Assembly: GCA_034086685.1 (NCBI GenBank)
Contig: JAXDZY010000042.1
Location: 1-64,000, forward strand
Length of the DNA: 64,000 bases
Reading direction: 5' to 3'
From: TWA4 sp034086685
GTDB lineage: Bacteria > Bacillota > Clostridia > Lachnospirales > Lachnospiraceae
The notes under the pieces: model-generated
Told to the model about the DNA's origin: nothing
Databases searched by the model: none
The model's input: the letters and a program-made list of their open reading frames with translations, nothing else
Made by a program: the position numbers and the translations under genes
Shown: positions 7,842 through 16,030 of the stretch, in pieces
How the letters are laid out: every line of letters starts with the position of its first letter
Position numbering within the stretch: the first letter of the stretch is position 1

Positions 7842-9323
7842 ATGGATATTTTAATGAATATATGGTCTTATTTTGCGACCAACATTCTGCAGAAACCTGC
7901 ATTTATGATCGGTCTGATCGTTATTATCGGTTATGCTTTAATGAAAAAACCCTGGTACGACATTCTGGCAGGTGCTATTAAGGCTATTGTGGGTTACCAG
8001 ATTCTGGCAGTTGGTTCTTCAGGTCTGGTAAGTAACTTCCGCCCTGTACTGGTTGGTCTGAAAGATAAATTCAATATGGATGCAACCGTTATTGACCCTT
8101 ATTTCGGTCAGAATGCGGTAACTGCAGGTGTTGAGGAAGTATTCGGCAAGGGATTCGGCGATGCCATGCTGCTTCTGCTGATTGCCTTTATCGTAAATAT
8201 TCTGCTGGTCCGCTTCAGCAAATATACAAAGCTGCGCGCTCTGTTCACAACCGGTCATGTACAGGTACAGCAGGCTGCAACAGCTTACTGGCTGATTCTG
8301 TTTGCATGTCCTTTTCTGATGAAGAGCAGAGCAGCCACACTGGTTGTCATGGCTCTGGTTCTGGGCTGCTACTGGGCAGTCGGCGCAAACCTGACCATCA
8401 AACCCTGTCAGGAACTGACTGACGGCGCAGGTTTCTGTCTGGCACATCAGCAGATGTTCGGTATTGCACTGAATACCTGGCTGGCTGAAAAACTTTTCGG
8501 CAAAAAGAAAGACGGCAAGAAGGTTAAAAAGATTGATGATCTGGAATTACCCGGCTTCATGTCCATTTTCAATGAAAATATGGTATGTACCTCTATTCTG
8601 ATGTTACTGTTCTTCGGTGTGATTCTCTGCATCCTGGGCCGTGATTATCTGACAGAACAGGGATTTATGAAAGAGGGACAGAGCATGTTATTCTACGTAA
8701 TTGAAACCTGCTTCTACTTCTCCGTATATCTGGCAATCCTGCAGCTGGGCGTTCGTACCTTCGTAACCGAGCTGACAGCTTCCTTCCAGGGTATTGCCGA
8801 CAAACTTCTGCCCGGTTCCGTACCCGGAGTTGACTGTGCCGTTGCATTCGGTTTCGGTTCTGAAAATGCAGTACCGCTTGGTTTCCTGGCAGGTTTTGCA
8901 GGACAGATCCTGGCAATTGCAGTGCTCATCGTATTAAAGAGCCCTGTACTGATCATCTGCGGATTCGTTCCTGTATTCTTCGATAATGCCACCATTGCAA
9001 TCTTTGCAAATGAAAAAGGCGGCATTAAGGCTGCACTGATCCTGCCTTTCATCTCCGGTCTCTGTCAGGTATTCGGTTCCGCGTTCATCGCAGGCTGGGT
9101 GGGCATGGCTGCCTACGGCGGATACCTGGGCATGTGGGACTGGGCTGTAGTATGGCCTGTCATGACAGTAGTAATGAAGTACTTAAGCTATATCGGCATT
9201 GCGCTTGTTGTAATCGCCCTGCTGGCTATTCCCCAGATCCAGTACCGTCTGGATAAAGAAGGCTACTTCAAAATGACAGAAGATTATGAAGCTTATAAGG
9301 AATTAAAGGCTCAGAAAAACTGA
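7842..9323 (+). CDS. ulaA: PTS ascorbate-type permease IIC
   Basis: A polytopic membrane permease of 493 aa that binds and moves the sugar during phosphorylation, matching the UlaA/SgaT family (PTS ascorbate superfamily). It is full of hydrophobic helices, with conserved-looking stretches such as GANLTIKPCQELTDGAGFCLAHQQM broken by GKKKDGKKVKKID (cytoplasmic loop) and PGSVPGVDCAVAFGFGSENAVPLGF. I start at 7842 because AAGGAGAT lies just upstream; an upstream ATG at 7803 has no ribosome site. It pairs with the IIB and IIA genes on either side. Confidence 0.93.
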   Translation: MDILMNIWSYFATNILQKPAFMIGLIVIIGYALMKKPWYDILAGAIKAIVGYQILAVGSSGLVSNFRPVLVGLKDKFNMDATVIDPYFGQNAVTAGVEEVFGKGFGDAMLLLLIAFIVNILLVRFSKYTKLRALFTTGHVQVQQAATAYWLILFACPFLMKSRAATLVVMALVLGCYWAVGANLTIKPCQELTDGAGFCLAHQQMFGIALNTWLAEKLFGKKKDGKKVKKIDDLELPGFMSIFNENMVCTSILMLLFFGVILCILGRDYLTEQGFMKEGQSMLFYVIETCFYFSVYLAILQLGVRTFVTELTASFQGIADKLLPGSVPGVDCAVAFGFGSENAVPLGFLAGFAGQILAIAVLIVLKSPVLIICGFVPVFFDNATIAIFANEKGGIKAALILPFISGLCQVFGSAFIAGWVGMAAYGGYLGMWDWAVVWPVMTVVMKYLSYIGIALVVIALLAIPQIQYRLDKEGYFKMTEDYEAYKELKAQKN

Positions 9324-9426
9324 TATTATGAAACAGTATTTGAATTTTTTATGAAATAAATGTTTTTTTAACTGTTAATTATTGAAAAACAATGATAAAA
9401 TAAATAATGCAAAGGAGTATATAACC

Positions 9427-9729
9427 ATGAAAAATAATTTAAAGTTTCTCGTATGTTGTGCTAACGGTGCCGGTTCCAGTTTAATGATGAAGATGACCAT
9501 GCAGAAGGTTCTGGATAAAGCAGGTTTAAAGCCCGCTCAGGTTCATCACTGTGCATTATCAGAAGGTAAAACTGCAGCAAGAAATTTTGATGTGGTATTC
9601 TGCGCAAAGAATTTTGTAAATATGTTCAAGGATGCAGAAAAGAACGGTACGATCGTTATCGGTCTGAAAAACATTATGTCTGCACAGGAAATTGAAAAAG
9701 CATTAAAGGAGCACGAAATTATCGACTAA
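9427..9729 (+). CDS. ulaB: PTS IIB component (ascorbate/lactose type)
   Basis: A 100-aa soluble phosphocarrier. The active-site cysteine lies in the P-loop-like FLVCCANGAGSSLMM near residue 10, as in UlaB. It receives phosphate from IIA and gives it to the sugar bound by IIC. The start at 9427 follows AAAGGAG; the longer 9382 start is not supported. The preceding gap is very AT-rich, with a weak AACAGT/ACTGTT inverted repeat (9332-9376). It is followed by the GC-rich hairpin at 9756-9775. Confidence 0.93.
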   Translation: MKNNLKFLVCCANGAGSSLMMKMTMQKVLDKAGLKPAQVHHCALSEGKTAARNFDVVFCAKNFVNMFKDAEKNGTIVIGLKNIMSAQEIEKALKEHEIID

Positions 9730-9755
9730 TTGATGTTTCACTGGCGGGGAGTTTT

Positions 9756-9775
9756 GGCCGGCCGACAGGCCGGCC
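9756..9775 (+). other. GC-rich intercistronic hairpin after IIB
   Basis: GGCCGGCC (9756-9763) pairs with GGCCGGCC (9768-9775) around GACA. The stem is all G/C and stands out in an AT-rich gap. No T-run follows. It probably protects or separates the upstream PTS part of the mRNA from the regulator part. Confidence 0.75.
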
Positions 9776-9897
9776 GGATCCCGGAGGATTTTGGTAAAAA
9801 GTAATAGCAGCAGGAAAAATTGAATCAAATAGTTTCCCTGAATAGACTACTAATTTATATCAATGGCCAGAAAGATATCTGAGTAAAGGAGTATTCT

Positions 9898-10683
9898 ATG
9901 AAAAGAGAACGATCAGTAATTGAAAGCAGAAGAAAGAGGATTCTGGAGATGATGGAAGACCGCCCGGAAGTGCGTGTGGACGAACTGTCGGAAATTCTCG
10001 GAGTATCGCCGATCACCGTGAGACGTGATCTGCAGTATCTGGAGGACAATAAGCAGCTTGTGCGCTTCTACGGGGGAGCTGCGCCCAGTTTTGCTGTGGG
10101 AGAGGCGGAATTTAAGGATGAGGTACAGATGTACCGCGCCCTGATTGCCCGGTACGCGGCAGAGCTGGTGCAGGATGAAGATACTATTTTCATCAATACC
10201 AGTTCCACTGCTTTGCATCTCGTGGATTATCTGAAAGACAAACATGTGACAGTGATTACCAATAACGGAAAAGCACTGTACGGCAATCCCAAACCGGAAG
10301 TTAATATCATTCTGACAGGTGGAGAACTTCGCCATCCAAAAGAGGCGATGGTAGGGGATTTTGCGCTCAGAAATCTGCAGAATGTATATGCAAAGAAGTC
10401 TTTCATCGGCTGTTCGGGCTTTTCTCTGGAATGCGGCATGACCACGGAGAATGCCAATGAGGTGAATATCAATCAGCTTATGGCCGAACATTCTCTGGAA
10501 GTTACCTATATCCTGGCTGACCATACCAAAATCGGTAAAAACTCAAGTTTTATCAGTTGTGACATCAATAAAGTAACGAACCTGATCACGGATGAAAAGG
10601 CACCTGCCGAAATCTGTGATGCGCTGAGAGAACGTGGAATTACAGTGCATCAGGTGAGCAGGGCCGATACTTTGAAGCAGTGA
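9898..10683 (+). CDS. DeoR-family transcriptional regulator
   Basis: A 261-aa cytoplasmic DNA-binding protein. The N-terminal DeoR helix-turn-helix is VDELSEILGVSPITVRRDL (about residues 26-45). A sugar-phosphate-binding DeoRC domain follows, with typical IFINTSSTALHLVDYL and ILTGGELRHPKEAMVGD segments. The ribosome site is AAAGGAG. It lies inside the operon between the transport and catabolic genes, so it most likely represses the operon until a phosphorylated intermediate accumulates. The AATCATATAAA repeats near 5973-6003 are candidate sites. Confidence 0.93.
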   Translation: MKRERSVIESRRKRILEMMEDRPEVRVDELSEILGVSPITVRRDLQYLEDNKQLVRFYGGAAPSFAVGEAEFKDEVQMYRALIARYAAELVQDEDTIFINTSSTALHLVDYLKDKHVTVITNNGKALYGNPKPEVNIILTGGELRHPKEAMVGDFALRNLQNVYAKKSFIGCSGFSLECGMTTENANEVNINQLMAEHSLEVTYILADHTKIGKNSSFISCDINKVTNLITDEKAPAEICDALRERGITVHQVSRADTLKQ

Positions 10684-10729
10684 TGGCAGTCAGAAATTAA
10701 ATGAATATGCAAACTGCCATTGCTGCTTC
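10674..10729 (+). other. Intercistronic hairpin overlapping the deoR stop
   Basis: GAAGCAG (10674-10680) plus ATGGCAGT (10683-10690) pair with ACTGCCAT (10713-10720) plus CTGCTTC (10723-10729). Two G-T wobbles join them into a 17-bp stem. The left arm covers the regulator's last codons and stop; the right arm ends just before the AAGGAG of the next gene. No T-run follows. Confidence 0.75.
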
Positions 10730-10746
10730 AAAAAAGGAGACAGCAA

Positions 10747-11592
10747 ATGGCAAAAGCATATACTCTTGGTTTATATGAGAAATCCATGCCTTCGACGCTT
10801 AGCTGGGAAGAAAAGCTGACTGCAGCCAGGGAGGCGGGATTTGACTTTGTGGAAATCAGCATCGACGAAACAGATGAAAAACTGAAACGGCTGGATATGA
10901 GTAAGGAGGAACGCCTGGAACTGGTGGATACCATGGAAAAGGTGGGGATCCCCATCCGGACCATGTGTCTTTCCGGGCACCGCAAATATCCGCTGGGAAG
11001 CAGTGATCCCGAAATCTGTGCCCGGGGCATGGAGATTATGGAAAAAGCAATTCAGCTTGCGGACGATCTGGGAATCCGGATCATTCAGCTGGCAGGCTAT
11101 GATGTATATTATGAAGATTCGACTCCCGAAACAGTGGAGCGGTTCGGAAAAAATCTGGAAAAAGCGGTTGCCATGGCCGCGAAAGCCGGCGTAGTGATGG
11201 GCTTTGAAACCATGGAAACCGAGTTCATGAATACCGTGGAAAAATCCATGGCTTACGTAAATAAAATCAATTCTGTTTATCTCAACGTTTATCCCGATAT
11301 CGGCAATATTACAAATGCAGCAAAGACTTATGGTACAGATGTGCTGGAGGACCTGAAAACAGGCGCAGGACATGTAGTTGCCATGCATCTGAAGGAGACT
11401 GTGCCGGGAGTATTCCGCGAAGTTCCCTTCGGTACCGGTCATGTGGATTTTCAGGCGGCCATTAAAACGGCATGGGAAATCGGCATCCGCAAATTCGTGA
11501 CGGAATTCTGGTATACAGGGAATCCTCAGTGGAAGTCGGACCTTCAGTATGCCAATCAGATGATGACCGGCATACTGGCTAAACAGGCGTAA
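10747..11592 (+). CDS. ulaE: L-ribulose-5-phosphate 3-epimerase (UlaE)
   Basis: A 281-aa TIM-barrel isomerase. It converts L-xylulose 5-phosphate to L-ribulose 5-phosphate. It resembles E. coli UlaE closely from the start (TLGLYEKSMP, GFDFVEISIDETDEKL, MCLSGHRKYPLGS, IQLAGYDVYYED). Metal ligands are expected at the Glu of MGFETMET, Asp of YPDIGN, His of VAMHLKE and Glu of VTEFWY. The start at 10747 follows AAAGGAGA. The product goes to the class II 4-epimerase encoded three genes on. Confidence 0.95.
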   Translation: MAKAYTLGLYEKSMPSTLSWEEKLTAAREAGFDFVEISIDETDEKLKRLDMSKEERLELVDTMEKVGIPIRTMCLSGHRKYPLGSSDPEICARGMEIMEKAIQLADDLGIRIIQLAGYDVYYEDSTPETVERFGKNLEKAVAMAAKAGVVMGFETMETEFMNTVEKSMAYVNKINSVYLNVYPDIGNITNAAKTYGTDVLEDLKTGAGHVVAMHLKETVPGVFREVPFGTGHVDFQAAIKTAWEIGIRKFVTEFWYTGNPQWKSDLQYANQMMTGILAKQA

Positions 11593-11610
11593 TACCCGAT
11601 GAAATATTGT

Positions 11611-11651
11611 CCGGAGATTCATTATCCTGCCATACAGGATGATGGCTCCGG
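11611..11651 (+). other. Intercistronic hairpin ulaE/11687 gene
   Basis: CCGGAG (11611-11616) pairs with CTCCGG (11646-11651). An inner stem ATTATCCTG (11621-11629) pairs with CAGGATGAT (11635-11643) around a 5-base loop. There is no T-run, the same pattern as the other gaps of this operon. Confidence 0.75.
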
Positions 11652-11686
11652 GCAGACAGCAGATTGATTTCTGGAGGTAAATCAAT

Positions 11687-12736
11687 ATGAAATTTGAGAA
11701 AAAAGTTATTTCTAATCTTACAAAATGTTATTCCTGTGCACCTCTTCACTATAATGATCAGGATTATTTTCTGGTAGCAGCGGAAAAGACAGACAGATGT
11801 CTGCTATTTGATCTGGATGGAAATCAGGTGGATACCGTGTGGGAACAGCCCGGCGGTGTTATGAGCATGGTACAGGTGCCCGGCAGTAACGGTCAGTTCC
11901 TGTCAACGCATAAATTCTATTCCCCCAATGATTCCAAAGAAGCAAAAATCGTGATTGCAACCCCCATTGAAAAAGGTAACTGGGAAATCCGTACGCTGGT
12001 GGACCTGCCCCATGTACACCGTTTTGACATTATCAGAAGAAACGGTGTGAATTATCTCATTGCATGTGCGCTGAAATCAGGTCACGAGTACAAAGATGAC
12101 TGGTCCATGCCCGGCAAGGTTTATGCAGCTGTTCTGCCCGATGATCTGAGTGTATTTAACGAAGACAATCAGCTGCAGCTTACTGTCATTAAAGATAACA
12201 TGCTGAAAAACCACGGTTATTACAAGGTTGTGGAAAATGGTGTGGAAACTGCGTTGATTTCTGCCGACAACGGTGTATACCAGTTCTTCCCGCCCGAAAC
12301 AGCCGACGGCGAATGGACCATCAATCAGCTTCTGGACACGCCTGCCAGCGACGCTTCCATGGTGGATCTGGATGGCGACGGTGAAAAGGAAATGCTGGTT
12401 CTATCCCCGTTCCACGGTGACACGATTACCATTTACAAAAAGAAAGACGGCAGATACGAAAGCGTGTACGAATTTGAAGAAAAGGCCGATTTCCTTCACG
12501 CTATCTACGGAGGCATGCTCTGCGGTAAACCGGTATTCATCATCGGACACCGGAAAGGAAAACGTAATCTGATGGTATTTACCTATAATAAAGAAACTGC
12601 TTCCTGTGAGGTACAGATTGTTGATGAAGACTGCGGTTCTGCAAACTGCATGGTCATCAATAACGGAAGCAGCGATGTGATCATTGCAGCGAACCGGGAA
12701 ATCGACGAAGTTGCTTACTATACCGCTGAAGAATAA
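11687..12736 (+). CDS. Unrecognised beta-propeller-like protein in the ula operon
   Basis: A 349-aa protein that I cannot assign to a known enzyme. It has no signal peptide or membrane helix, so it should be cytoplasmic. Short repeated beta-strand units are visible. One, DASMVDLDGDGEKEMLVLSP, is a FG-GAP/VCBS-type calcium loop; another start is LLFDLDGNQVDTV. This suggests a seven-blade propeller. It has a good GGAGG ribosome site and lies between ulaE and rpe, so it probably works on the same sugar. It could be a lactonase, epimerase or sensor; none is shown. Its DNA style matches its neighbours. Confidence 0.75.
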   Translation: MKFEKKVISNLTKCYSCAPLHYNDQDYFLVAAEKTDRCLLFDLDGNQVDTVWEQPGGVMSMVQVPGSNGQFLSTHKFYSPNDSKEAKIVIATPIEKGNWEIRTLVDLPHVHRFDIIRRNGVNYLIACALKSGHEYKDDWSMPGKVYAAVLPDDLSVFNEDNQLQLTVIKDNMLKNHGYYKVVENGVETALISADNGVYQFFPPETADGEWTINQLLDTPASDASMVDLDGDGEKEMLVLSPFHGDTITIYKKKDGRYESVYEFEEKADFLHAIYGGMLCGKPVFIIGHRKGKRNLMVFTYNKETASCEVQIVDEDCGSANCMVINNGSSDVIIAANREIDEVAYYTAEE

Positions 12737-12779
12737 AATCGGAGAAACTGAAAGAATATATAAACTGGCAGGTGTGAAA

Positions 12780-13454
12780 ATGATTGAATTACTTCCTTCT
12801 GTTCTGGCGGCTGATTTTGCCAGACTGGAGCAGGAACTGAAACTTGTGGAAAAATGCGGTGTGAAAATGCTCCACATCGATGTGATGGACGGCATGTTCG
12901 TTCCCAGTATTTCACTGGGAATGCCGGTGATCGAAGCCATGCGCAGGGTTTCTCCTCTGTTTTTCGATGTCCATCTGATGGTGGAGGAACCGGGGCGTTA
13001 TGTGAAAGATTTTGCCGACTGCGGTGCTGACAGCATCAGCGTGCATGCGGAAGCCTGCCGCCATCTTCACAGGACCATCGGACAGATCAGAGAGGCCGGA
13101 AAGCAGGCCTGCGTTGTACTCAATCCGTCCACAGGACTTTCCGAACTGAAATATGTGCTGCAGGATGTGGATACGGTGCTTTTGATGACGGTCAATCCCG
13201 GGTTCGGAGGTCAGAAATATATTCCGTCCATGACCGGGAAAATCCGTGAACTGAAAGCGATGATTGACCGGGAGAATCCCGGTGTGCACATCATGGTGGA
13301 CGGCGGTATCAAATTGGATAATGTACAGGAAGTGCTGGAAGCGGGAGCGGACAGGATTGTGGCAGGTTCCTCTGTCTTCGGGGTGCATACTGCAGAAAAT
13401 ATCCGGGCCTTTCAGGAGATATTCAATAATTATTATATATACAGGAAGTATTGA
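12780..13454 (+). CDS. rpe: Ribulose-phosphate 3-epimerase
   Basis: A 224-aa TIM-barrel enzyme that interconverts D-ribulose 5-phosphate and D-xylulose 5-phosphate. Family motifs are clear: LPSVLAADFARL, HIDVMDGMFVPS, FDVHLMVEEP, LMTVNPGFGGQ and MVDGGI. I first asked whether it was the missing UlaD decarboxylase, which shares the fold. The DVMDG and NPGFGGQ motifs are those of Rpe instead. The start at 12780 follows a modest AGGTG. It links the operon to the pentose phosphate pathway and the transketolase downstream. Confidence 0.94.
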   Translation: MIELLPSVLAADFARLEQELKLVEKCGVKMLHIDVMDGMFVPSISLGMPVIEAMRRVSPLFFDVHLMVEEPGRYVKDFADCGADSISVHAEACRHLHRTIGQIREAGKQACVVLNPSTGLSELKYVLQDVDTVLLMTVNPGFGGQKYIPSMTGKIRELKAMIDRENPGVHIMVDGGIKLDNVQEVLEAGADRIVAGSSVFGVHTAENIRAFQEIFNNYYIYRKY

Positions 13455-13474
13455 TTGCCAGGCAGGAGGTGCTT

Positions 13475-14167
13475 ATGTTAGAAGAATTAAAGAAACTGGT
13501 TTATGAAGCCAATATGGAGCTTCCCAAACGGAAAATGGTTACATATACCTGGGGAAATGTCAGTGCCATTGACCGGGAGACCGGCTATTTTGTTATCAAA
13601 CCCAGTGGTGTGGATTACGAGGTTATGAAGCCGGAGGATATGGTTGTCATGGATCTGGAGGGAAACAGGATTGAAGGGAAATATAAACCCTCTTCCGATA
13701 CACCCACCCATATTGAACTTTATAAGAAATATCCGGAAATCGGCGGCATCGTGCACACTCATTCACCGGAGGCAACAGCCTGGGCTCAGGCCAGCCGCAG
13801 CATTCCGCTGTACGGAACCACACATGCGGATTACTTTTACGGCCCCATTCCCTGCGCAAGAAGCCTGACTCCCGAAGAAATCGGCGGAGAATATGAGAAA
13901 AATACCGGTCTGGTTATTATTGAAACTTTTGAAAAGCTGGGTCTGAATCCCATGTACACCCCCGCTGTACTTTGTGCAAATCACGGTCCCTTTGCATGGG
14001 GAAAAGATGCTGCGGAAGCGGTACACAATGCAGTTGTTCTGGAAGAAGTTGCCAGAATGGCAGCAAAAACGGAGCAGATCAATCCCCGTGTGAAGGACGC
14101 ACCGGATTCCATCAGAGACAAGCATTTCTTCCGCAAACACGGTGAAAATGCATATTACGGACAGTAA
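13475..14167 (+). CDS. ulaF: L-ribulose-5-phosphate 4-epimerase (class II aldolase family)
   Basis: A 230-aa zinc enzyme of the AraD/UlaF group. It should turn L-ribulose 5-phosphate into D-xylulose 5-phosphate. Family motifs are GNVSAID, IKPSGVDY, SSDTPTHIELYK, VHTHSPEATAWAQ (zinc histidines) and CANHGPFAWG. The length fits the family. The start at 13475 follows AGGAGG. The 4-epimerase role follows from context with ulaE; by sequence alone araD and sgbE/ulaF members are hard to separate. Confidence 0.92.
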   Translation: MLEELKKLVYEANMELPKRKMVTYTWGNVSAIDRETGYFVIKPSGVDYEVMKPEDMVVMDLEGNRIEGKYKPSSDTPTHIELYKKYPEIGGIVHTHSPEATAWAQASRSIPLYGTTHADYFYGPIPCARSLTPEEIGGEYEKNTGLVIIETFEKLGLNPMYTPAVLCANHGPFAWGKDAAEAVHNAVVLEEVARMAAKTEQINPRVKDAPDSIRDKHFFRKHGENAYYGQ

Positions 14168-14185
14168 CAGAAAGTGAGGACAGGC

Positions 14186-15025
14186 ATGACAACATTAGAA
14201 CTGCAGAAAATTGCTGTGGAAGTGCGTAAAGGAATCGTAACCTCTGTACACAGTGCAAAGGCCGGTCATCCCGGCGGTTCCTTATCCGCGGCAGATTTAT
14301 TTACTTATTTGTATTTTGAAGAAATGAACATCGATCCGGCGGATCCGAAGAAGGCAGACCGTGACCGCTTCGTTCTTTCAAAAGGACATACCGCACCCGG
14401 TCTGTACTCCGTACTGGCACAGAGAGGATATTTCCCCGTGGAGGATCTGCCTACTCTGCGCCACATGGGCTCCCATCTGCAGGGACATCCCTGCATCGCT
14501 CATACCCCCGGTATTGATATGTCAAGCGGTTCTCTGGGCCAGGGCATCTCAGCAGCAGTGGGCATGGCACTTTCAGCAAAGCTTGGCGGTGATTCATGGC
14601 ATGTGTATACTCTGCTGGGTGACGGAGAAATCCAGGAAGGACAGGTCTGGGAGGCGGCCATGTTTGCGGGTGCAAAGAATCTGGACAATCTGACTGTTAT
14701 TGTGGATAATAACAATCTCCAGATTGACGGTACGGTGGAAGAGGTATGCTCCCCTTATCCCATTGATAAAAAATTTGAAGCCTTTAATTTCCATGTGATT
14801 AATGTGGCAGACGGCAATGACATGGATCAGCTTCGCGCTGCATTTGCAGAAGCCAGAACCGTAACCGGCAAGCCTGCTGCCATCATCATGAAGACAATAA
14901 AAGGAAAAGGCGTATCCTACATGGAAAATAACGCAGGCTGGCACGGAAAGGCTCCAAATGATGCAGAATACGAGATCGCAATGGAAGAACTTACGAAAGC
15001 AGGTGAAGCATTATGTCAGAAGTAA
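14186..15025 (+). CDS. Transketolase, N-terminal subunit
   Basis: The ThDP-binding half of a split transketolase, 279 aa. Visible motifs are AKAGHPGGSLSAADL, SKGHTAPGLYSVLA, SGSLGQGIS and the ThDP/metal motif GDGEIQEGQVWEA followed by VDNNNLQIDG. It works as a complex with the next gene, whose start overlaps its end by 13 bases. It consumes the D-xylulose 5-phosphate made upstream. I start at 14186, after GTGAGGA; an upstream GTG at 14174 is less likely. Confidence 0.95.
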   Translation: MTTLELQKIAVEVRKGIVTSVHSAKAGHPGGSLSAADLFTYLYFEEMNIDPADPKKADRDRFVLSKGHTAPGLYSVLAQRGYFPVEDLPTLRHMGSHLQGHPCIAHTPGIDMSSGSLGQGISAAVGMALSAKLGGDSWHVYTLLGDGEIQEGQVWEAAMFAGAKNLDNLTVIVDNNNLQIDGTVEEVCSPYPIDKKFEAFNFHVINVADGNDMDQLRAAFAEARTVTGKPAAIIMKTIKGKGVSYMENNAGWHGKAPNDAEYEIAMEELTKAGEALCQK

Positions 15026-15951
15026 AGAAAATTGCTACCCGTGACAGTTACGGAAATGCTCTGGTGGAACTGGGCGCTGTCTATGATAATCTGGTGGTTC
15101 TGGATGCGGATCTGGCAGCTGCAACCAAGACCGGTGTGTTTAAAAAGGTTTATCCGGAGAGACATATTGACTGTGGTATTGCAGAATCCAATATGATCGG
15201 TATCGCCGCAGGCCTGGCAGCTACCGGTAAAATACCGTTTGCCAGCACATTTGCCATGTTTGCCGCAGGCCGTGCATTCGAGCAGGTCCGCAATTCTGTG
15301 GGATATCCTCATCTTAATGTGAAGATTGCAGCAACCCATGCGGGGATTTCCGTAGGAGAGGATGGTGCAACGCATCAGTGTAATGAAGACATTGCACTGA
15401 TGCGTACGATTCCGGGCATGGTAGTCATCAATCCTGCGGATGATGTGGAAGCGAAAGCTGCCGTAAAAGCTGCAGCCGGTTATGAAGGGCCGGTTTATCT
15501 GCGCCTTGGCAGACTGGCTGTTCCGGTGATCAATGACAACGACGATTACCGGTTTGAAATCGGAAAAGGCGTAACATTGAAAGATGGCAGAGATCTGACC
15601 ATTATCGCCACCGGACTCTGCGTAAGCAGCGCTCTGGAAGCAGCTGAAAAGCTGGAAACAGAGGGTATCAGTACCCGGGTGATCAATATTCATACCATCA
15701 AACCTCTGGATGAAGAACTGGTGGTAAAAGCAGCAAAGGAAACAGGCCGTATCGTAACCGTGGAAGAACATTCCATTATCGGCGGTCTTGGCGGGGCTGT
15801 CTGTGAAGTACTTTCCGAAAAAGCACCGGTTCCCGTTAAAAGAATCGGTGTAAAGGATGTATTCGGTGAATCCGGACCCGCAGTGAAGCTGCTGGAAAAA
15901 TATGAGCTGGACGGAGCAGGCGTATATAAACAGATAAAAGAATTTCTGTAA
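15013..15951 (+). CDS. Transketolase, C-terminal subunit
   Basis: The pyrimidine-binding and C-terminal domains of the split transketolase, 312 aa. IDCGIAESNMIGIAAGLA carries the glutamate that activates ThDP. HAGISVGEDGATHQCNEDIALMR and the C-terminal VVTVEEHSIIGGLGGA are family hallmarks. It overlaps the N-terminal subunit by 13 bases, which argues for coupled translation and equal amounts. It is the last gene of the sugar operon; no clear terminator follows, only 79 bp before the next start. Confidence 0.95.
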   Translation: MSEVKKIATRDSYGNALVELGAVYDNLVVLDADLAAATKTGVFKKVYPERHIDCGIAESNMIGIAAGLAATGKIPFASTFAMFAAGRAFEQVRNSVGYPHLNVKIAATHAGISVGEDGATHQCNEDIALMRTIPGMVVINPADDVEAKAAVKAAAGYEGPVYLRLGRLAVPVINDNDDYRFEIGKGVTLKDGRDLTIIATGLCVSSALEAAEKLETEGISTRVINIHTIKPLDEELVVKAAKETGRIVTVEEHSIIGGLGGAVCEVLSEKAPVPVKRIGVKDVFGESGPAVKLLEKYELDGAGVYKQIKEFL

Positions 15952-16030
15952 AAAGGATTATGGCAAAAAGGGTTTCCGTGATCTGCAGCAAAAAAGAGCA
16001 GGGATGGTTCTCAGGGGAGGGTGAGGTTAT

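Noticed and set aside
9756..9775. GC-rich hairpin as a rho-independent terminator
   Set aside because: No T-run after the stem on either strand.
12780..13454. Reading this gene as UlaD decarboxylase
   Set aside because: The DVMDG and NPGFGGQ motifs belong to ribulose-phosphate 3-epimerase, not UlaD.
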